39,644 bases of DNA from an uncultured Bacillota bacterium (GTDB lineage: Bacteria; Bacillota_I; Bacilli_A; RF39; UBA660). A model generated the notes under the pieces. That model was not told the origin of the DNA. It was given only the letters and a program-made list of their open reading frames with translations, and searched no databases. Where the stretch lies: positions 1 through 39,644 of the forward strand of contig CAMOYT010000010.1 of NCBI GenBank assembly GCA_946630315.1. The letters are read 5' to 3'. The position numbers were made by a program, and so were the translations under genes. Shown piece after piece: positions 24,077-32,144 of the stretch (position 1 is its first letter; the number at the start of each line of letters is the position of its first letter).

Positions 24077-24713
24077 CCTCTTTGTTTTTTATAATAACTA
24101 GACTTCGATTTGATTCTTCTTTTGGTAATTTGAATCTGATTATTTTGTCTATTATATATTTTTTACTTAATTTATTCTCTACTTCTTTTGTTAATTCTTT
24201 ATCAATTTCGCCTTTCATAGCAACAAATACTCCACCTTTTGATACTAAATGCATCGTATATCCTACTAGTTTTTCTATGTTTGCTACAGCACGTGATGTT
24301 ACGCAATCAAATGTTTCTTTATAGTCTTCTCCTCTTGTATGAATTGCTGTTATATTTTCTAGTTTTAACTCTTTTATTATTTCATTTAAGTAATTAACTC
24401 TTTTTAATAATGAATCTATTAGAGTTATTTTTAGATGTGGAAATACTATTTTTAGTACTATTCCTGGAAAACCTGCTCCTGTTCCTACATCACATAGAGT
24501 ATTTATTTTATTTAAATCTATTGCTTTTACAATAGTTAAACTGTCATAAAAGTGTTTTAAATATACTTCTTCTTCTGCAACTATTCTTGTTAAATTTATT
24601 TTATTATTCCATTCTATTAATAATTTGTAATATAAATCTAATTTATTTATTTGGTCTTTTGTTAAAACTATTCCTAGCTCTTTTAGAGCTTCAATAAATT
24701 CTTCTTTTGTCAT
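24072..24713 (-). CDS. rsmG: 16S rRNA (guanine527-N7)-methyltransferase
   Basis: Methylates G527 in the 530 loop of 16S rRNA; loss gives low-level streptomycin resistance. 213 residues. Rossmann SAM site CDVGTGAGFPGIVLKI (about 77-92), then TLIDSLLKRVNYLNEI, and the catalytic region CVTSRAVANIEKLV. The ATG overlaps the mnmG stop by one base (TAATG). Confidence 0.97.
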   Translation of the reverse strand: MTKEEFIEALKELGIVLTKDQINKLDLYYKLLIEWNNKINLTRIVAEEEVYLKHFYDSLTIVKAIDLNKINTLCDVGTGAGFPGIVLKIVFPHLKITLIDSLLKRVNYLNEIIKELKLENITAIHTRGEDYKETFDCVTSRAVANIEKLVGYTMHLVSKGGVFVAMKGEIDKELTKEVENKLSKKYIIDKIIRFKLPKEESNRSLVIIKNKEA

Positions 24714-26575
24714 TATTTATTATATTCCTTTTTTAAATATACTGATAATAATGATATATCTGATGGGTTTACTCCGCTAATTCTTATTGCTTGTGCTATT
24801 GTTTTAGGTCTTACTTCTTTTAATTTTTGTCTTGCTTCACTAGCAATATTTTTAACATCATCATAATCAATATCTTCTGGTATTTGTTTCTTTTCTAGTT
24901 TTAACATTTTTTCTGCTTCTTTATAGGCTTTTTTAATATAACCTTCATATTTTAGATTTATTTCAACTTGTTCTTGTATTTCTTCTTTAAATGGAATATC
25001 TACTATTTTATTAATAAATTTCATTGATATTTCTGGTCTTTTTACTAAGTCTTCTATAGACATTGTTGCGGTAGGTATTTGAATATTTTCACTTTCAAAG
25101 ATACTTTTTACTTCTTCTGTCATTTTTATTTTGTTTTCTTGCATAAATTCTCTTAGTTTTATTATTTCTTGTTCTTTTTCTTCTAGTCTTTCTAGTTGTT
25201 CATTATTTATTAAACCTACTTCATATCCATGTTTTCTTAATCTTAAATCAGCATTATCACTTCTTAGTAATAATCTAAATTCTGCTCTACTTGATAATAA
25301 TCTATATGGATCTCTTATTCCTTTTGTTATTAAATCATCTATTAATACTCCAATATATGCTTCATTTCTTTTTAATACTAAAGGTTCTTTGCCTTCTAGG
25401 GATAATGATGCATTAATTCCAGCCATTAATCCTTGGCAGGCTGCTTCTTCATATCCACTTGTACCATTAATTTGTCCTGCGGTATATAGGTTTTTTAATA
25501 TTTTTGTTTCTAATGTTGCATTTAATTGTGTTGGATAAATGGCATCATATTCTATTGCATAACCATATTTTAATATTTTGGCATTTTCAAATCCAGGTAG
25601 ACTATGCACCATTTGTTCTTGTACTTCTGGTGGCATTGATGTTGAAAATCCTTGTAGATACATATCATCATAATATCTACTTTCTGGCTCTATAAATAAT
25701 TGATGTCTTTCTTTGTCTTTGAATCTTGTTACTTTATCTTCTATTGATGGACAATATCTTGGACCTATTCCTTCAACATCATCTAGTGCTCCATACATTG
25801 AAGATTTATTTAGATTTTCTCTAATTATTCTATGGGTTTCTTCTGTAGTATAAGTTAAATGACAAGGTATTTGATCTTCGATTTTATATTGTGGTTCTAA
25901 ATCAAAGCTAAATGTAAGTAGCTTATCGTCCCCTGGTTCTACTCTAGTCTTAGAAAAATCTATTGATTTTTTATCTATACGTTGAGGAGTTCCAGTTTTT
26001 AATCTAATTATTCTAAAGCCATAGTCTTTTAACTTATCTGATAAATGATTAGATGGCTTTTCTCCATGTGGTCCTTGTCTGGTTCTTGTACTTCCTACTA
26101 AAATATCGGCTTTTAAATATGTTCCTGTTGTTAGTATTACTTTTTTTGACTCTATTTTAGTTCCATCTTCTAATATAATTCCATGTACTTCATTATTTTC
26201 AACTATTAAATCTTCAACCATTCCTTCTTTTATTTCTAGATTTTCTAGTGAATTTAGAGTATTTAACATTTCTTTTGGATATGTAACTTTATCTCCTTGT
26301 GCTCTTAATGCTTGGACTGCTGGTCCTTTAGCAGAATTTAACATTTTTATTTGTAAATGTGTTTTATCAGCAATTTTTCCCATTATTCCGCCTAAAGCAT
26401 CTATTTCTCTTACTACTATACCTTTAGCTGATCCTCCTATATGTGGATTACAAGGCATATCAGCAATATTTTTTAAATTGCTTGTTATTAGTAGTGTTTT
26501 ATGTCCTTTATAAGCACTTGCATATGATGCTTCACATCCAGCGTGTCCTCCACCTACTACAATTATGTCATACAT
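24713..26575 (-). CDS. mnmG: tRNA uridine-5-carboxymethylaminomethyl modification enzyme MnmG (GidA)
   Basis: FAD enzyme that with MnmE adds the carboxymethylaminomethyl group to wobble U34 of tRNAs. 620 residues. FAD-binding VVGGGHAGCEAS (6-17), MPCNPHIGGSAKGIVVREIDALGG, redox motif with conserved Cys in ARYCPSIEDKV-type region (GPRYCPSIEDKV, about 272-283), GTSGYEEAACQGL, and the C-terminal helical MnmE-binding domain ending in ISGVNPSDISLLSVYLKK. It lies 19 bases after mnmE. Confidence 0.97.
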   Translation of the reverse strand: MYDIIVVGGGHAGCEASYASAYKGHKTLLITSNLKNIADMPCNPHIGGSAKGIVVREIDALGGIMGKIADKTHLQIKMLNSAKGPAVQALRAQGDKVTYPKEMLNTLNSLENLEIKEGMVEDLIVENNEVHGIILEDGTKIESKKVILTTGTYLKADILVGSTRTRQGPHGEKPSNHLSDKLKDYGFRIIRLKTGTPQRIDKKSIDFSKTRVEPGDDKLLTFSFDLEPQYKIEDQIPCHLTYTTEETHRIIRENLNKSSMYGALDDVEGIGPRYCPSIEDKVTRFKDKERHQLFIEPESRYYDDMYLQGFSTSMPPEVQEQMVHSLPGFENAKILKYGYAIEYDAIYPTQLNATLETKILKNLYTAGQINGTSGYEEAACQGLMAGINASLSLEGKEPLVLKRNEAYIGVLIDDLITKGIRDPYRLLSSRAEFRLLLRSDNADLRLRKHGYEVGLINNEQLERLEEKEQEIIKLREFMQENKIKMTEEVKSIFESENIQIPTATMSIEDLVKRPEISMKFINKIVDIPFKEEIQEQVEINLKYEGYIKKAYKEAEKMLKLEKKQIPEDIDYDDVKNIASEARQKLKEVRPKTIAQAIRISGVNPSDISLLSVYLKKEYNK

Positions 26576-26594
26576 GTTATCACCTTATTTCTTT

Positions 26595-27959
26595 TTATTT
26601 TCCTAAACAAAATCTTGAGAACATTTCATCTAATAGTTCTTCCTCATATGTTGAACCATTTATTTCTCCTAATTGTTCCCAAATATTTCTAATATCTAAT
26701 TCTATCATATCTATTGGCATATTATTATTTAGTCCTTTTTCTACTTCTTCGATAGAATTTAAACATTTTTGTAAGATACTTATACTTCTTGTATTACTTA
26801 AATATGTTGGATCTTTAGTCTCTATTTGCGATAAATTAAACATATTAATTATTTTTTCTTTTAATTCATCTATTCCTTGATTATTAACAATACTCATTTT
26901 TACTATATTATCTTTGTTTATATTTACTTTTGATAAATCTAATTTGTTATCTAAGTCTATTTTATTTATTATGATTATATAATTTCTATTTTCTAATTTA
27001 TTTAATAGTTTTTCTACATCTTCTGTTAATTCTTCATTATTATTTAAAACAAATAATACTAAATCTGATTCTTCCATGGTTTTTAGGCTTTTCTCTACTC
27101 CAATAGCTTCTATTTTATCTTCTGTTTCTCTTATACCTGCTGTATCTATCATATTAAGTATTATTCCATTTATAGATATTTGTCCTTCTACAATATCTCT
27201 TGTTGTTCCAGCAATATCAGTTACTATTGCTTTATCTTCTTGTAATAATGCATTTAATAATGAACTTTTTCCTACGTTTGGTCTTCCTATTATTGATGTT
27301 TTTATACCTTCTTTAATAATTAAACCATTTTTACTTTCATCTAATATTTTTTTTACTTTTTCTTTTAAATTTACTATTTTAGGAATCATTATATCATTTG
27401 TTATGATATCTACATCATCATATTCTGGATAATCTATATTTACATTTATATTAGATATTATTTGAATCATATCATCTCTTAATTTATTAATAAGATCTGA
27501 TACTTTTCCATTTATTCCATTAGCAGCCATTTCCCTTTGAGCTTGTGTTTTAGCATTAATCATATCCATAATCGATTCTGCTTCTATTAAGTCTATTCTT
27601 CCATTTAAGAAAGCTCTTTTAGTAAATTCACCTGGTTCTGCTAAGCGACAACCATTGATTAATAATTCTTCTAATACTTTATTTGTTGGAGCAATACCAC
27701 CATGTGTATTAATTTCTACTATATCTTCTTTGGTAAATGTTTTAGGAGCTTTCATTATTGTTACTAGAACTTCATCTATCATATTGCCTCTTTTATCAAT
27801 TATTTTTCCATAATTAATTGTATGAGATTCTACTTGTGATAAATCTTTACCTTTAAATATTTTATTAACTATTTCTATAGCTTCTGGTCCACTTACTCTT
27901 ACTATAGCAATGGCCCCTACTCCTTGAGATGTTGATATAGCAGCTATTGTATCATTCAT
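26595..27959 (-). CDS. mnmE: tRNA modification GTPase MnmE (TrmE)
   Basis: Works with MnmG in U34 modification. 454 residues: N-terminal tetrahydrofolate-binding domain (1-118), helical domain, and an inserted G domain with G1 GRPNVGKSSLLNAL (about 226-239), IAGTTRD G2, DTAG G3, NKID G4. It ends in CLGK, the conserved catalytic C-terminal Cys451 motif. AAGGAGGG precedes the ATG. It has its own promoter after the rpmH operon terminator. Confidence 0.97.
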   Translation of the reverse strand: MNDTIAAISTSQGVGAIAIVRVSGPEAIEIVNKIFKGKDLSQVESHTINYGKIIDKRGNMIDEVLVTIMKAPKTFTKEDIVEINTHGGIAPTNKVLEELLINGCRLAEPGEFTKRAFLNGRIDLIEAESIMDMINAKTQAQREMAANGINGKVSDLINKLRDDMIQIISNINVNIDYPEYDDVDIITNDIMIPKIVNLKEKVKKILDESKNGLIIKEGIKTSIIGRPNVGKSSLLNALLQEDKAIVTDIAGTTRDIVEGQISINGIILNMIDTAGIRETEDKIEAIGVEKSLKTMEESDLVLFVLNNNEELTEDVEKLLNKLENRNYIIIINKIDLDNKLDLSKVNINKDNIVKMSIVNNQGIDELKEKIINMFNLSQIETKDPTYLSNTRSISILQKCLNSIEEVEKGLNNNMPIDMIELDIRNIWEQLGEINGSTYEEELLDEMFSRFCLGK

Positions 27960-27984
27960 AGTATCCCTCCTTTTTCCTGTACGT

Positions 27985-27993
27985 ATTATAGCA
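27985..27993 (-). promoter_or_regulatory. Extended -10 promoter for mnmE-mnmG-rsmG
   Basis: TGCTATAAT on the minus strand, 25 bases before the mnmE ATG; -35 position TTTAAA at 17 bp. Confidence 0.6.
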
Positions 27994-28009
27994 TATAAAT
28001 ATTATTTTT

Positions 28010-28038
28010 TAAATAAAAAAAGAGATTACTCTCTTTTT
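28010..28038 (-). terminator. Terminator of the rpmH-rnpA-yidC-jag operon
   Basis: Nine-bp stem AAAAAGAGA/TCTCTTTTT with a 4-base loop, then TTTTTATTT on the minus strand, starting at the stop of the 71-aa gene. Confidence 0.8.
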
Positions 28039-28252
28039 ATTTTGATTTAGCTGTTTCTTCTTGTGGTTGAATTTCTTCAAACATTTTATCTATTTCAATA
28101 CTATCTTTAGACATTTTTTCTTTTAATCTTTTAAATTCTTCATCTAATAAGACTAATTTTCTGTCATATTCAGCTAATGTTCCTTTTTTTTCTAATTTTT
28201 CAAGTGTTTCATCAGATGGTAGTGTTTTAATCATATCTTCCCATGTTTCCAT
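28037..28252 (-). CDS. Unrecognised 71-aa helical protein downstream of jag
   Basis: I do not recognise this protein. It has 71 residues, is highly charged and predicted to be all helix (a likely coiled coil about 15-58), with no membrane segment or Cys. A GGAG ribosome site lies before the ATG, and it starts 5 bases after jag and ends in the operon terminator, so the gene is probably real. Its place next to Jag and YidC may hint at a role near the membrane insertion or RNA-binding machinery, but that is only context. Confidence 0.75.
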   Translation of the reverse strand: METWEDMIKTLPSDETLEKLEKKGTLAEYDRKLVLLDEEFKRLKEKMSKDSIEIDKMFEEIQPQEETAKSK

Positions 28253-28257
28253 AATTA

Positions 28258-28878
28258 CTACTCCTCTTCTTTCTTTGGTTTAATAACTATATAACGATTA
28301 GGTTCTTCTCCTTCACTTTCTGTATACACTTTTTTGTTATTTGTTAGAGCATTATGAATTACTCTTCTTTCATAAGAATTCATAGAATCTAATTTAGCTT
28401 CTATTCCTGTTTTTGCTACTTCTCTAGCAACTCTTCTACCTAAAGCTTCTAATTGTTTATCATGTTTTTCTTTGTAAGAATTAATATCAATAATAAATTT
28501 AAATGTCTTACCTAATTCTGTATTTAGATGTTGGCTTGTTACTATTGATAAAGCTTTTAAGTTTTTACCATTTTTACCTATTAATAAAGCATCATTATCA
28601 GAATAAATAGTGTATGTAGGTACTTCTTCTTTATTCTTTATTTCAATGTTTGCTTCAAAGCCTAAATTTTTAAGTAATTTTTGTAAGTATTCTTTGATAT
28701 ATTTTACTACTTCTCTTCTTTCAATTACTTCAATTTCTACCTTTTTACTCTTAAATAAGCCGCCTTTTGTTTCAGATACTTCTTTAATAATTAAATTATC
28801 TTCTGTTTCTTCGATGTCTATTTTAGCAGCTTGAATTGCTTCTTCTTTTGTTTTTCCAGTATACTTATGCTTTTCCAT
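28258..28878 (-). CDS. jag: RNA-binding protein Jag (KhpB/EloR)
   Basis: KH/R3H protein that partners KhpA and in streptococci affects cell elongation. 206 residues: Jag_N domain (about 3-52, YTGKTKEEAIQAAKIDI...TKGGLFKSKKVEIEV), KH-like domain with the GxxG loop IGKNGKNLKAL (about 97-107), and the C-terminal R3H domain (RRVAREVAKTGIEAKLDSMNSYERRVIHNAL). It overlaps yidC by 14 bases, the usual pairing. Confidence 0.95.
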   Translation of the reverse strand: MEKHKYTGKTKEEAIQAAKIDIEETEDNLIIKEVSETKGGLFKSKKVEIEVIERREVVKYIKEYLQKLLKNLGFEANIEIKNKEEVPTYTIYSDNDALLIGKNGKNLKALSIVTSQHLNTELGKTFKFIIDINSYKEKHDKQLEALGRRVAREVAKTGIEAKLDSMNSYERRVIHNALTNNKKVYTESEGEEPNRYIVIKPKKEEE

Positions 28879-29803
28879 TGGCTTCCTTACTCCTTCTTAC
28901 TAATATATTTTGAATGATTGTAAATATATTTGATGTTACCCAATAGATTCCTAAACCTGTTGGCATAAATATAGCTGTTATTACAATCATTACTGACATC
29001 ATTATTGGCATCATTTTCATTGTTGGATCATTTGTCATATTACCAGCAGTATTCATTTTAAATGAATAGAATGTTGTTGCAGCAATAATTAACATTAATA
29101 TTAAGTATGAATAGAATGTTACTGATGTAATTCCAATCATAGGTGTTGTACCAAGTTGTAATCCTAAGAATTTTCCTTCAAAAATAACTGGTGTTCTTTG
29201 GATTGCTTCAAAGAATGCTATGAAAATTGGTAATTGTAACATAGCAAATAAGCAACCTCCTATTGGATTAATCTTGTATTTTTGATAAACTTGCATCATT
29301 TCTTGATTTTGCTTCATCATTGATTCTTGATCATCTTTACCTTTATATTTCTTTTGAATTTTTTCAAGTTCTGGTTGTGCTTTCTTCATAAGTTCAGATT
29401 GCATAGCAGTTTTTTTAGTTACTGGGAATGCAATTAATCTAATTACTAAACTTGCTATTATTACTGATATTGCGAAATTTCCAACTAAATAACCAATTTT
29501 AATTAAGAAATATGCTATTGTTTTTACAAATACACTAGTCCATAGTCCTTCATATTTTCCACTTGTTAATTTAAAATTCTTACAATTAGGTAATTTTTCT
29601 ATTTTTACTCCATATTTTTGATAGATATCAATAGTATGCTTATTTGTTGGTTGACAGATAATATTCTTTGTTAGTGTTTGCCCTGTGATTTCATTTTTTA
29701 CTGCTTTATTATCTTTATCCATTAATGTTTGAGTACATCCTGTTGTTACTAATAGTAATAGTAAAATGATGAATATCTTTATTTTATTGTTCTTTTTTTT
29801 CAT
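28865..29803 (-). CDS. yidC: Membrane protein insertase YidC
   Basis: Inserts membrane proteins alone or with Sec. 312 residues of the short Gram-positive type. Lipoprotein signal with a lipobox-like VTTGC (Cys23), then five membrane segments; the hydrophilic groove Arg sits in LVIRLIAFPVTKK (about residue 127). The cytoplasmic helical hairpin (about 135-175) is Lys/Gln-rich. Ends in IIQNILVRRSKE. The start lies 20 bases inside the end of rnpA, implying coupling. Confidence 0.96.
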   Translation of the reverse strand: MKKKNNKIKIFIILLLLLVTTGCTQTLMDKDNKAVKNEITGQTLTKNIICQPTNKHTIDIYQKYGVKIEKLPNCKNFKLTSGKYEGLWTSVFVKTIAYFLIKIGYLVGNFAISVIIASLVIRLIAFPVTKKTAMQSELMKKAQPELEKIQKKYKGKDDQESMMKQNQEMMQVYQKYKINPIGGCLFAMLQLPIFIAFFEAIQRTPVIFEGKFLGLQLGTTPMIGITSVTFYSYLILMLIIAATTFYSFKMNTAGNMTNDPTMKMMPIMMSVMIVITAIFMPTGLGIYWVTSNIFTIIQNILVRRSKEANGKA

Positions 29804-30140
29804 TACTATTTTCCTTTCCTATTTTATATATTAGTGATTGGTAATCTTTCTCTAATTCTTGAAATGACTTAGACAAGGCCCCTTTCCTTAATATTATAAT
29901 ATAATCTTTGTTATTTATATAGAGTTTTTTTGAATTATCAATAATAGATCTAATTTTTCTTTTATATTTATTTCTAATTACGGCATTCCCAAGTTTCTTA
30001 CTTACTGATATTCCGAATCTAGAGTATTTTAGTTCATTATCTTGATGAAAGATTTTAAAATTATTTGATATTTTACTTTTATTATTATCTAATATTCTTT
30101 TAAAATCTTTTGATTCTTTAACAACATATAGTTTTCTCAT
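29784..30140 (-). CDS. rnpA: Ribonuclease P protein component
   Basis: Protein subunit of RNase P, which matures tRNA 5' ends. 118 residues. The conserved RNR-type motif is KKLGNAVIRNKYKRKIRSII (about 48-67), and the central cleft strand RFGISVSKK is intact. Between it and rpmH a strong hairpin at 30179-30204 should lower the level of rnpA relative to rpmH. Confidence 0.96.
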   Translation of the reverse strand: MRKLYVVKESKDFKRILDNNKSKISNNFKIFHQDNELKYSRFGISVSKKLGNAVIRNKYKRKIRSIIDNSKKLYINNKDYIIILRKGALSKSFQELEKDYQSLIYKIGKENSNEKKEQ

Positions 30141-30178
30141 ACTACTACACCACTCTTTTTTTCTTTTTTCTTTTAAGA

Positions 30179-30204
30179 GTAAAAAACCACTGTATTAACA
30201 GCGG
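30179..30204 (-). terminator. Terminator/attenuator between rpmH and rnpA
   Basis: Eight-bp stem ACCGCTGT/ACAGTGGT (one G-U pair) with TAAT loop and six T on the minus strand. It sits inside the rpmH-rnpA operon, so partial read-through is likely. Confidence 0.7.
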
Positions 30205-30209
30205 TATTA

Positions 30210-30332
30210 TTATGCGCAAAGACTCTTACGACCTTTACGACGACGACGATTTAAAATATTTGTTTTCTTACGTGCAAAAAATCCTAATTTCTTAGCTTTT
30301 TTACGATTGTTTGGTTGATATGTTCTTTTCAT
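30210..30332 (-). CDS. rpmH: 50S ribosomal protein bL34, short form
   Basis: Small basic protein of the large subunit. 40 residues, [20 protein letters not shown] then [20 protein letters not shown]. The usual bacterial form has 44 residues; the missing four fall in the middle (the KNGR stretch of the common KTKNGRKVLARRR). Start chosen at ATG 30332 with GGAGGT upstream, not the longer open frame that begins near the -35. Typical place: first gene divergent from dnaA. Confidence 0.97.
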   Translation of the reverse strand: MKRTYQPNNRKKAKKLGFFARKKTNILNRRRRKGRKSLCA

Positions 30333-30362
30333 TTGTTCCACCTCCAGACATAAATCTCCATT

Positions 30363-30392
30363 ATTATAATAAGAATAATAGCATTTTGTCAA
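30363..30392 (-). promoter_or_regulatory. Promoter of rpmH
   Basis: Consensus -35 TTGACA (30392-30387), 18-bp spacer, consensus -10 TATAAT (30368-30363) on the minus strand. The strongest promoter in the window by sequence. Confidence 0.85.
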
Positions 30393-30634
30393 ATAAAATC
30401 ATAAAATTTCTAGTTTTTAACACTTTCCACACATATGTTGATAAGTATAAAATGCCTTGTGTAATAAAAATTGTGGAAAATGTGGAAAAGTTAATTTATA
30501 CTATATTTTATATTGTTATTAAATGTGGAAAAGATTGTTGAAAAGTAGTGGAAAACTTTTTTTAACAAAAAGCGGTTTATTTTTTTAACAATTTAATGTA
30601 CACTATTTTTAGAAGTTAATGGGGAGATGGTAGA
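30393..30634. other. oriC, rpmH-dnaA part: DnaA-box cluster
   Basis: Gene-free 302 bp between rpmH and dnaA (30333-30634). Likely DnaA boxes: TGTGGAAAA (reverse of TTTTCCACA) at 30472-30480, 30481-30489 and 30524-30532; variants CTTTCCACA at 30423-30431, TGTTGATAA at 30436-30444 and AGTGGAAAA at 30547-30555. Relative to the consensus TTATCCACA the main boxes differ at one base, as often in AT-rich genomes. Three boxes in the same orientation, two of them adjacent, support a DnaA assembly region that may also autoregulate dnaA. No clean -10/-35 for dnaA was found. Confidence 0.8.
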
Positions 30635-32014
30635 ATGAATGAAGAACTTTTATGGTCTAAATTTCTTGATCAAATAAAAGATGAACTAACATCTCTTTCT
30701 TTTAAAACGTGGTTTGAAGAAACAAAATTATATAAAATAGAAGAGGGAAAGGCATATATAATTGTACCAATGCCAATCCATAAAAAACATTTAATTGAAA
30801 ATTACGAAACAATAATAATTAATAAGCTACAGGAAATAACAGGAAGTCAATATGATTTAGAATTCTTATTAGAAGAAGAAATAGAGCAAATAAAAAAAGA
30901 AGAAGAGGTTAGTAATACTAATAGCAATGTAATTAATAATGAGGAAAAAGTAGGATATGAAGCTACTAATCTTCAGAAAAAACTTAATTTTGAAAATTTT
31001 GTAGTCGGTAATAGTAATAAATTTGCTCAAGCTGCTGCCTTAAGTGTAGCTGAAAATCCTGGTCAGATGTATAATCCATTCTTTATATATGGTAATTCTG
31101 GGCTAGGAAAAACACATTTAATGCAAGCTATTGGTAATTATATTGTTGATAATTCAGATAAAAGAGTTCTTTATGTGGAATGTGATAAGTTTAAACAAGA
31201 TTACCTAAGCATGATGAAAAAAGATGAAGATGGAACGAATTTTAATTATATGGAATTCTTTAGAAATAAGTATTCTAATATAGATGTATTAATTATTGAT
31301 GATATTCAATTCTTAGCAGGTAGTAATAAAACACAGGATGAGTTCTTTAATACATTTAATAATCTATTTAAAGATAATAAACAAATTATTATATCTTCTG
31401 ATAGATCTCCTGATGATTTACAAAAGCTTGCTGATCGTTTAAGAACAAGGTTTTGTTGGGGATTACAAGTTAATATTTTTCCACCAGATTTTGAACTTAG
31501 AAAAGAAATAATCAAGAAAAAGATTAAAGGTGCTGATTTTCCTAATGAAATATCAGATGATGTAATACTTTATATGGCTTCAAATATAGGTAGTAATTGT
31601 AGACAATTAGAAGGTGCTGTAAATAGGTTAGGGGCTTATTCAGCAATAATGGGAGGACTTCCAATTACTATGGATTTAGCAATAGATGCATTAAAAGACT
31701 TTGTATCTAAAGGAATGGGAGAGAATAATGATATTCATAGGATTCAACGAATTGTTGCTGAATACTTTCAAATATCTGTAGATGATATAAAAGGTAAAAA
31801 GCGAAATTCAAATATTGCATTTCCAAGACAGATTGCTATGTATTTGTGTAGAAATATGACTGATGAATCTTTTCCTAAGATAGGAATTGAATTTGGTGGT
31901 AAAGATCATTCTACGGTAATGCATTCTGTTGATAAGATAGAAGCAGAAATTAAAAATAATAGAGATTTAGCTAAAATTATTGAAAAATTAAAAAGTGATA
32001 TTGGAGTTGTGTAA
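30635..32014 (+). CDS. dnaA: Chromosomal replication initiator DnaA
   Basis: AAA+ ATPase that binds DnaA boxes and melts the origin. 459 residues. Domain I about 1-75 (LWSKFLDQIKDELTSLSFKTWFEET); an acidic, short domain II (75-115); domain III with Walker A GNSGLGKTH (153-161) and Walker B LIIDDIQFL (219-227); domain IV HTH with the DnaA-box-binding signature GGKDHSTVMHSVDKIE. GGGGAG precedes the ATG. Gene order dnaA-dnaN with DnaA boxes on both sides defines oriC. Confidence 0.98.
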   Translation: MNEELLWSKFLDQIKDELTSLSFKTWFEETKLYKIEEGKAYIIVPMPIHKKHLIENYETIIINKLQEITGSQYDLEFLLEEEIEQIKKEEEVSNTNSNVINNEEKVGYEATNLQKKLNFENFVVGNSNKFAQAAALSVAENPGQMYNPFFIYGNSGLGKTHLMQAIGNYIVDNSDKRVLYVECDKFKQDYLSMMKKDEDGTNFNYMEFFRNKYSNIDVLIIDDIQFLAGSNKTQDEFFNTFNNLFKDNKQIIISSDRSPDDLQKLADRLRTRFCWGLQVNIFPPDFELRKEIIKKKIKGADFPNEISDDVILYMASNIGSNCRQLEGAVNRLGAYSAIMGGLPITMDLAIDALKDFVSKGMGENNDIHRIQRIVAEYFQISVDDIKGKKRNSNIAFPRQIAMYLCRNMTDESFPKIGIEFGGKDHSTVMHSVDKIEAEIKNNRDLAKIIEKLKSDIGVV

Positions 32015-32144
32015 AAGTTAAAGTTTTCCATAAAATATCCACAAGAAAAAATTAGTTAAATCTTTATAAAATAAGGAAATAGGGTAGTTATCTACTTTTT
32101 CCACACTATTAATAATATTAGTTTATAAGAAAGAAGGAATATAT
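32015..32144. other. oriC, dnaA-dnaN part: DnaA boxes and likely unwinding element
   Basis: AT-rich spacer with boxes TTTTCCATA (32024-32032), ATATCCACA (32035-32043) and TTTTCCACA (32097-32105). Directly after the last box the lower strand reads, 3' to 5', GAT-AAT-TAT-TAT-AAT (32106-32120). The first two triplets fit the DnaA-trio pattern (3'-G/A-A-T/A) that follows the last box in Bacillus oriC. The 30 bases after that are A/T only apart from a few G, fitting a DNA unwinding element. Confidence 0.65.

Noticed and set aside
30179-30204. Hairpin between rpmH and rnpA as the end of the operon
   Set aside because: No promoter is visible for rnpA and the rpmH-rnpA operon is near universal; partial termination is more likely.
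30423-30555. Recurrent TGTGGAAAA units as a CRISPR or satellite repeat
   Set aside because: Spacing is irregular, units are 9 bp, and they are DnaA boxes next to dnaA.
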